Part shown: one piece after another, positions 5,512 through 9,110 of the stretch
Numbering within the stretch: the stretch's first letter is position 1
Layout of the letters: each line of letters opens with the position of its first letter
Origin: CAYPHY01 sp964410625
GTDB taxonomy: Bacteria; Chloroflexota; Anaerolineae; Promineifilales; Promineifilaceae
DNA length: 9,110 bases
Direction of reading: 5' to 3'
NCBI GenBank assembly: GCA_964410625.1
Contig: CAYPHY010000078.1
Location: 1 to 9,110 of the forward strand
The notes under the pieces: model-generated
Told to the model about the DNA's origin: nothing
Database searches by the model: none
Seen by the model: the letters and a program-made list of their open reading frames with translations, nothing else
Made by a program: the position numbers and the translations under genes

Positions 5512-6342
5512 AGTGAGGTGGATTTGGTTGGCAGAGGGGTCTTGGGTGATGATCTGGCCGTTCGTACGTTCCATGCGATAGCCCTGCTCCTGCAAGCGGC
5601 GGCCGGTAGCTTCCAGCGCCTCGGCCGATGGCAACACAATTTCATACCACAACAGCCGTGCGCCATCTTCCGGTGGGGGAGGTGCGCCCACACCTGCCCA
5701 GGTGTTAGCCCCCAGATGGTGGTGGTAGCCGTTGGCAGCGAGGAAGGACGCGGCCGAACCATAGCGGGCCATCACATCAAAGCCAATCCCATTGACATAA
5801 TATTGCTCGGTTGGCGGGATGTGGGCGACGTGGAGATGGATATGGCCGATGATCGTCTCGTCCGGCATCCCTTCCCAGGGCGGCGGGTTCGGGCCAACTT
5901 CGCCCAGAACCCCTTCAAAATCGAAAGGGTCTACCGTCATTTTTAGATTACCGCCGGGAAACTGCCATTCGGAACGCGGCCGATCGCGGTAAATCTCAAT
6001 CCCATGTCCATCGGGGTCGGTCAGATAGATCGCTTCGCTGACGGCATGGTCGGAGTAGCCGCCGATGAGGGTGTTGGTTGCCACCAGATGGTGCAGGGTG
6101 CGGCCGAGGTCGCGGCGCGAAGGGAGGAGGATGGCGAAATGATAGAGTCCGCTGCGGCCGCGAACGGGTCGCGCCCCTGGTTGTTCATGGAGGATGAGCA
6201 ACGGCCGACCCCCCGCCCCCAGGGTGATAGTGTTATTTTCCCGGCTCAGTAAGTGCAGGCCGATATGGTTTTGATAGTAATCAAGCGAGCGATCCAGATC
6301 GCTGACGCTGAGAGCGACGCGGCCGATCATTGGCGGTTCCAT
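5506..6342 (-). CDS. Two-domain VOC-superfamily protein, CatE/extradiol-dioxygenase-like
   Basis: This protein of about 278 aa has two vicinal-oxygen-chelate modules. Domain 1 (about residues 5-125) starts IGRVALSVSDLDRSLDYYQNHIGLHLL and includes GLYHFAILLPSRRDL and AIYLTDPDGHGIEIYRDRP. Domain 2 (about 165-278) starts GHIHLHVAHIPPTEQYYVNGIGF, with NGYHHHLGANTWAGVGAPPP and an ending DPSANQIHLTL. This pattern matches the CatE-like group annotated as catechol 2,3-dioxygenases. The His residues of GHIHLHV and HHHLGANTW are probable metal ligands, but the substrate is unknown and a glyoxalase-like role is possible. Two ATGs precede the domain, at 6348 and 6342. 6342 is preferred because AAAGGA then sits about 8 nt upstream, whereas it is only about 2 nt from 6348. 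The stop codon comes from the adjacent structured repeat. Confidence 0.88.
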   Translation of the reverse strand: MEPPMIGRVALSVSDLDRSLDYYQNHIGLHLLSRENNTITLGAGGRPLLILHEQPGARPVRGRSGLYHFAILLPSRRDLGRTLHHLVATNTLIGGYSDHAVSEAIYLTDPDGHGIEIYRDRPRSEWQFPGGNLKMTVDPFDFEGVLGEVGPNPPPWEGMPDETIIGHIHLHVAHIPPTEQYYVNGIGFDVMARYGSAASFLAANGYHHHLGANTWAGVGAPPPPEDGARLLWYEIVLPSAEALEATGRRLQEQGYRMERTNGQIITQDPSANQIHLTL

Positions 6343-6383
6343 ACTCATCTTCCTTTATAATCTCAGATCGGAGTTATCAAATA

Positions 6384-6422
6384 AACCACGGATTGATGCG
6401 GATTCAACAGATTTTCACGGAT
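6384..6422. repeat. CCACGGATT-type repeat in the VOC gene leader
   Basis: The sequence AACCACGGATTGATGCGGAT (from 6384), then TTCACGGATG (ending about 6423), is a degenerate tandem repeat with a period of about 10-11. It is similar in layout to the CACGAAT repeats at 3132-3275, with CGGAT replacing CGAAT. It lies upstream of the VOC gene and would be transcribed as part of its 5' leader if the promoter at 6463-6468 is real. Confidence 0.55.
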
Positions 6423-6462
6423 GTTTCTGTTTAATGGTGAATGGGTTGTCCTATATAGAGCA

Positions 6463-6468
6463 ATTATA
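6463..6468 (-). promoter_or_regulatory. Candidate -10 box for the VOC gene
   Basis: A perfect TATAAT reads on the minus strand at 6463-6468. No good -35 box lies 16-18 bp upstream, because that DNA belongs to the inverted repeat at 6476-6562. If used, it gives a leader of about 115 nt. This is weak evidence. Confidence 0.25.
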
Positions 6469-6475
6469 GCAGAAG

Positions 6476-6562
6476 AACCACGACGCTAATACACGAATAC
6501 ACCAATATACTGATAACTGCTCCGGTATATTGGTGTATTTGTGTATCGGTATAGTCGTGTAT
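6476..6562. repeat. AATACACCAATATAC inverted repeat downstream of yceI
   Basis: The left arm (6476-6510) ends in GAATACACCAATATAC. The right arm (6525-6562) starts GTATATTGGTGTATT and continues with a degenerate complement out to GTCGTGTAT. The inner stem of about 15 bp is perfect, with a 14-nt loop (6511-6524). It begins 5 nt beyond the yceI stop codon and could end or protect the yceI transcript, but there is no clean T-run. The unit ACCACGA...TACACGAATACAC relates it to the CACGAAT repeats at 3132-3275. Confidence 0.7.
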
Positions 6563-6566
6563 CAAA

Positions 6567-7127
6567 TTAGGCTACGACAGGCTCGACTTCGGCCGGTACA
6601 GTCTCCGCGACTTTGATGAGTTCAAGATCGATCTCAATTTGAATCTTGTCGCCGACAAGCCAGCCGCCGGTCTCCAGAGCGACGTTCCAATTCAGCTCCC
6701 AATCTTTGCGATTGATGGTAGTGGTGGCGGAGAAGCCCGCTTGCTCCTGGCCCCAGGGGGACTTTTGCACGCCATGATATTCCACATCGAGAACTACCGG
6801 CTTGGTGATGCCGCGAATGGTCAATTCGCCGTAGAGTTTTCCGCTGTCACTGCTGGTTTGCTCGACACGCGTGCTTTTGAAGGTCATTGTTGGGTGTTCA
6901 TCCACGTTGAAAAAATCGGCCGAGCGCAGATGCTCATCGCGCTTTTCTTCGCGGGTGTTGATACTGGAGAGGTCAATCTCCGCGTAGACGGTCGTGTTCG
7001 TTGGATTGTCCTCATCGAAGTTAATTTCGCCACTGAATTTATCGAATGATCCGCGTACTTTGCTGATCATCATGTGACGGGCGGTGAAAGATATGTGGCT
7101 GTGTGCGTGGTCAATTTGCCAGGCCAT
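6567..7127 (-). CDS. yceI: YceI-family lipocalin-like protein
   Basis: This 186-aa protein covers the whole YceI domain. Members form an antiparallel beta-barrel that binds polyisoprenoids or other long lipids; their physiological role is poorly defined and often stress-related. The family segments are all present: WQIDHAHSHISFTARHMMISKVRGSF (3-28), SINTREEKRDEHLRSADFFNVDEHPTMTF (55-83), LTIRGITKPVVLDV, FSATTTINRKDWELNWN and VGDKIQIEIDLELIKV. Unlike E. coli YceI there is no signal peptide, so this copy should be cytoplasmic. A short acidic tail (AETVPAEVEPVVA) follows the barrel. An AAGGAG lies 11 nt before the ATG, a slightly long spacing. The gene is divergent from a tetR-family gene and shares a promoter region carrying paired palindromes. 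Confidence 0.93.
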   Translation of the reverse strand: MAWQIDHAHSHISFTARHMMISKVRGSFDKFSGEINFDEDNPTNTTVYAEIDLSSINTREEKRDEHLRSADFFNVDEHPTMTFKSTRVEQTSSDSGKLYGELTIRGITKPVVLDVEYHGVQKSPWGQEQAGFSATTTINRKDWELNWNVALETGGWLVGDKIQIEIDLELIKVAETVPAEVEPVVA

Positions 7128-7196
7128 TGTGTTATAATCTCCTTAGGTTACTTTATTTTCGGAATCAAATTCCCAGTTTATTTTGTCGTTATTAAG

Positions 7197-7225
7197 TGGA
7201 CTTTAGTCCGTTTGTCTGCTATAAT
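7197..7225 (+). promoter_or_regulatory. Candidate tetR promoter
   Basis: TGGACT (7197-7202, 4 of 6) lies 17 bp before a perfect TATAAT (7220-7225) on the plus strand. Transcription would start near 7232 and give an untranslated leader of about 83 nt. Its -35 box overlaps operator-like site 1, and its start overlaps site 2. Confidence 0.5.
7198..7216. promoter_or_regulatory. Operator-like site 1, GGACT-TT-AGTCC
   Basis: A perfect 12-bp palindrome, GGACTTTAGTCC (7198-7209), is followed by GTTTGTC. The 19-bp whole recurs at 7232-7250 with two differences. It overlaps the -35 box of the tetR promoter and lies just downstream of the predicted yceI transcription start. Size, symmetry and place fit a TetR-family operator. 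Confidence 0.6.
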
Positions 7226-7252
7226 ATTACCGGACTTGAGTCCGCTTGTCAA
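7224..7252 (-). promoter_or_regulatory. Candidate yceI promoter
   Basis: On the minus strand a perfect TTGACA (7247-7252) stands 17 bp from TAATAT (7224-7229, 4 of 6). Its -10 box overlaps the -10 of the opposing tetR promoter, and operator-like site 2 fills most of its spacer. The predicted start, near 7217, gives a leader of about 90 nt. Confidence 0.5.
7231..7250. promoter_or_regulatory. Operator-like site 2, CGGACT-TG-AGTCCG
   Basis: A palindrome with 6-bp arms, CGGACTTGAGTCCG (7231-7244), is followed by CTTGTC, repeating site 1 at a 34-bp centre-to-centre distance. It lies between the -35 and -10 of the yceI promoter and over the predicted tetR start, so one bound repressor could block both. 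Confidence 0.6.
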
Positions 7253-7314
7253 GTGGTTCAATAAAACCTGTACTTTTGGACAGGAAGCATGTAAAGTAGA
7301 CTCGGTAACCCGAT

Positions 7315-7989
7315 ATGAACGACGTAAATGTGGACGTGGACATGGACATGAACATAATAGAGTTGGTTCCCATTAATGAGCCGCGACTGTACCAACGGCC
7401 GGAACGGGCAGACGCGGCCGCCAACCGCGCTCTGATCCTGGAAACGGCCGAACGCCTCTTTGCCGAGCGTGGCGTCGGGGAGGTCAATATGGCCGACATT
7501 GCCGAAGCGGCAGGGGTGGGCAAAGGCACGCTCTATCGCCGCTTTGCCAACAAAGCGGAGTTGTGCCTGGCCTTGCTCGATACACAGCTACAGGAATTTC
7601 AAGAGACGATGCTGGCGCGAATGCGGGTACAGACGGCCGAACAAGTGAGTTATCGGGAACAACTGGGACAGTTTATTGACAGCCTGGTCTACTTCACCGA
7701 AATCCATTCGCCGTTGCTCTGTGAGGTGCAACGTAGCGATCTGGCGACAGACGGACCGAATGTAAATCGGCCGCATTACTGGCTCTATATGACCATCCGA
7801 GGGCTGCTGCAACGGGCGGTTCAGGCTGAAGAGTTGCCGGAGCAGCTAGACATTGACTATGTGGCGGAGGCAATTCTCTCGCCGTTGCGGTCGGAGGTCT
7901 TTGCGTTCCAGCGCCAGACGCGTGGTTTTTCGCTGGAACGGATCAGTGCGGGATTGCGTTCGATTGTTGCCAGTTTGCGGTGTGCATAA
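7315..7989 (+). CDS. TetR/AcrR-family transcriptional regulator
   Basis: This 224-aa protein has an N-terminal TetR DNA-binding domain. Residues 36-83 include ILETAERLFAERGVGEVNMADIAEAAGVGKGTLYRRFANKAEL, the usual helix-turn-helix with its GTLYRRF recognition region. The all-helical C-terminal part (about 90-224) would form the ligand pocket and dimer face; it is too variable to name an effector. The first 20 residues are an unusual extension, DVNVDVDMDMN, encoded by a GTGGAC/ATGGAC hexamer run (7330-7353). The ATG at 7315 has no clear ribosome binding site; ATGs at 7342 and 7348 are alternatives that still retain the full domain, and an in-frame TAA at 7306 rules out longer starts. It is divergent from yceI, and the shared palindromes suggest it represses itself and yceI. 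Confidence 0.93.
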   Translation: MNDVNVDVDMDMNIIELVPINEPRLYQRPERADAAANRALILETAERLFAERGVGEVNMADIAEAAGVGKGTLYRRFANKAELCLALLDTQLQEFQETMLARMRVQTAEQVSYREQLGQFIDSLVYFTEIHSPLLCEVQRSDLATDGPNVNRPHYWLYMTIRGLLQRAVQAEELPEQLDIDYVAEAILSPLRSEVFAFQRQTRGFSLERISAGLRSIVASLRCA

Positions 7990-7996
7990 TAGATCA

Positions 7997-8021
7997 GGTG
8001 GGGGAGGATTTTAAACCCGCC
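7997..8021. terminator. Weak hairpin between convergent genes
   Basis: GGTGGG (7997-8002) can pair with CCCGCC (8016-8021), including one G-U pair, across a 13-nt A/T-rich loop. It lies in the 32-nt gap between the tetR stop and the stop of the aminotransferase gene on the other strand. It may act as a two-way terminator, but the stem is short and there is no T-run. Confidence 0.25.
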
Positions 8022-9110
8022 TTACCGGTTATAAAAGTTACGAATCGCCCCGCATACGGCCGCCACCTGCTCCTCCGTCACCCCCGGAAACATTGGCAAC
8101 GACAGGATTCGACCCGCCAGTCGTTCCGTCACCGGCAGACTCCCCGGCAGATAGCCAAGTCGCCGGTAAGCTGGTTGGAGATGCACTGGCATTGGATAAT
8201 GGATCGCCGTCCCGATCCCCTTGGCCTGTAGATACGCCCGCAGCGCATCCCTCTCTTCCACCTGGATAACGAACAAGTGATAAACATGGCTCTCGGCCGC
8301 ACCGGTTTTGGGCAGCACAAGTGGCAGTCCATCGAGTAAGGCGTGGTATTGTTGCGCGGCCGTCTGTCGCTGCTGGTTGTCGGCGTCGAGGTGGCGTAGG
8401 CGCACGCGGAGGACGGCCGCTTGTAGCTCGTCCAGGCGGCTGTTGTATCCGGTGATGTCGCTGATATAACGTTCGCGCCAGCCATACTGCCGCAACAAAT
8501 GCAGTCGTTCGGCGACATCGGCGCGGTTGGTGACAACCGCCCCCCCGTCGCCAATCGCCCCCAGGTTTTTGGTGGGGTAGAAGCTGAAAGCGGCCGCGTC
8601 GCCCCAGGTTCCTACTTTTTGTCCCTGGTAAGCTGCGCCGTGGGCTTGGGCGCAGTCTTCGATCAGGGCGAGGTTGTGGTTGTGGGCAAAATTGAGAATG
8701 GGTTGCAGAGCGGCTGCTTGCCCATAGAGGTGGACAGGGATGATGGCGCGGGTTTGCGGGGTCAGGGCGTCGTCGAGCAGCGCCGGGTCGAGGGTGTAGG
8801 TGGCCGGGTCAACGTCCACAAAGACGGGTTTTGCCCCGCTGAGTTCGATGGCGGCGGCGGTGGCAACAGCCGTATGAGAGACGGTAATCACCTCATCCCC
8901 TGGCCCAATCTCCAGCGCCCGCAAAGCCAGCAACAGCGCATCCGTCCCCGACGCAACTCCCAGGGCATGATCCGCGCCCAGATAGGCGGCAAATTCTTCT
9001 TCACAGCGACGTACTTCCTCGCCAAGAATGTACCAGCCGCCGGAAAGAACGCGAGAAACGGCCGCGTCTATCGCTTCCTGCTGCTGCCGGTAACTGATCG
9101 CTAAGTCTAC
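8022..9110 (-). CDS. DegT/DnrJ/EryC1/StrS-family sugar aminotransferase (5' end outside window)
   Basis: This PLP-dependent aminotransferase acts on nucleotide-linked keto sugars for cell-surface glycans or glycosylated products. The frame is open to the window edge and the visible 362 residues begin VDLAISYRQQQEAIDAAV, so only a few N-terminal residues are missing. Family marks in order are SGGWYILGEEV, GVASGTDALLLALRAL, GPGDEVITVSHTAVAT, PVHLYGQ, ALIEDCAQAHGA (Asp that contacts the PLP nitrogen, about visible residue 152) and SFYPTKNLGAIGDGGAVVT, where the PLP lysine is about residue 181. GYNSRLDELQAAVLRVRL and the closing ILSLPMFPGVTEEQV also match. It most resembles dTDP-3-keto-6-deoxyhexose 3-aminotransferases (QdtB/FdtB-like), but the exact sugar is inference. 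Partner sugar genes would lie beyond the right edge. Confidence 0.93.
   Translation of the reverse strand, partial: VDLAISYRQQQEAIDAAVSRVLSGGWYILGEEVRRCEEEFAAYLGADHALGVASGTDALLLALRALEIGPGDEVITVSHTAVATAAAIELSGAKPVFVDVDPATYTLDPALLDDALTPQTRAIIPVHLYGQAAALQPILNFAHNHNLALIEDCAQAHGAAYQGQKVGTWGDAAAFSFYPTKNLGAIGDGGAVVTNRADVAERLHLLRQYGWRERYISDITGYNSRLDELQAAVLRVRLRHLDADNQQRQTAAQQYHALLDGLPLVLPKTGAAESHVYHLFVIQVEERDALRAYLQAKGIGTAIHYPMPVHLQPAYRRLGYLPGSLPVTERLAGRILSLPMFPGVTEEQVAAVCGAIRNFYNR

Noticed and set aside
7161..7173. GGAAT-CAA-ATTCC palindrome in the yceI leader as a third operator
   Set aside because: The arms are only 5 bp, the sequence does not resemble the GGACT sites, and it occurs once.
8499..9104. 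201-aa plus-strand open frame
   Set aside because: It lies opposite the aminotransferase gene, whose protein has clear family motifs throughout; this is an antisense shadow.

Overview
This is a chromosomal window from a moderately GC-rich bacterium. My best guess, with moderate-to-low confidence, is a Chloroflexota of the Anaerolineae/Ardenticatenia kind. The basis is a Thr/Pro-tethered sorbosone-dehydrogenase-like lipoprotein, an adjacent yggS-yggT pair, patchy Shine-Dalgarno use, several inverted-repeat families between genes, and a very high density of the palindrome CGGCCG (49 copies by hand count). I see no rRNA, tRNA, transposase, phage gene or CRISPR array. Most genes are housekeeping or accessory metabolic types.

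Layout. Bases 1-48 may hold the 3' tail of an upstream gene. The plus-strand block 89-2543 encodes a secreted lipoprotein with a PQQ-glucose/sorbosone-dehydrogenase-like beta-propeller, then the PLP-homeostasis protein YggS and the small membrane protein YggT. It ends in a long inverted repeat followed by a T-run (2558-2640). A minus-strand block follows, listed here from left to right: a PNPOx-like FMN split-barrel protein (2663-3115), a short-chain-type acyl-CoA dehydrogenase (3277-4440), an unrecognised two-TM protein (4570-5370), a two-domain VOC/extradiol-dioxygenase-like protein (5506-6342) and a YceI-family lipid-binding protein (6567-7127). A TetR-family regulator (7315-7989, plus) is divergent from yceI. 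A DegT/DnrJ/EryC1/StrS sugar aminotransferase (8022-9110, minus) runs off the right edge, with its N-terminus only just missing.

How the parts work together. The clearest regulatory unit is the tetR/yceI intergenic region. Two copies of a 19-bp direct repeat, each containing a GGACT-NN-AGTCC palindrome, sit on two back-to-back promoters whose -10 boxes overlap. The simplest reading is that the TetR protein controls itself and yceI from one compact switch. The other genes look like independent units separated by repeats. Nearly every longer intergenic gap holds a different inverted or tandem repeat, and in three cases the repeat reaches into a neighbouring gene and supplies its last codons or stop codon. 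CGGCCG shows the opposite distribution: all copies fall in coding sequence and none in about 1.1 kb of intergenic DNA.
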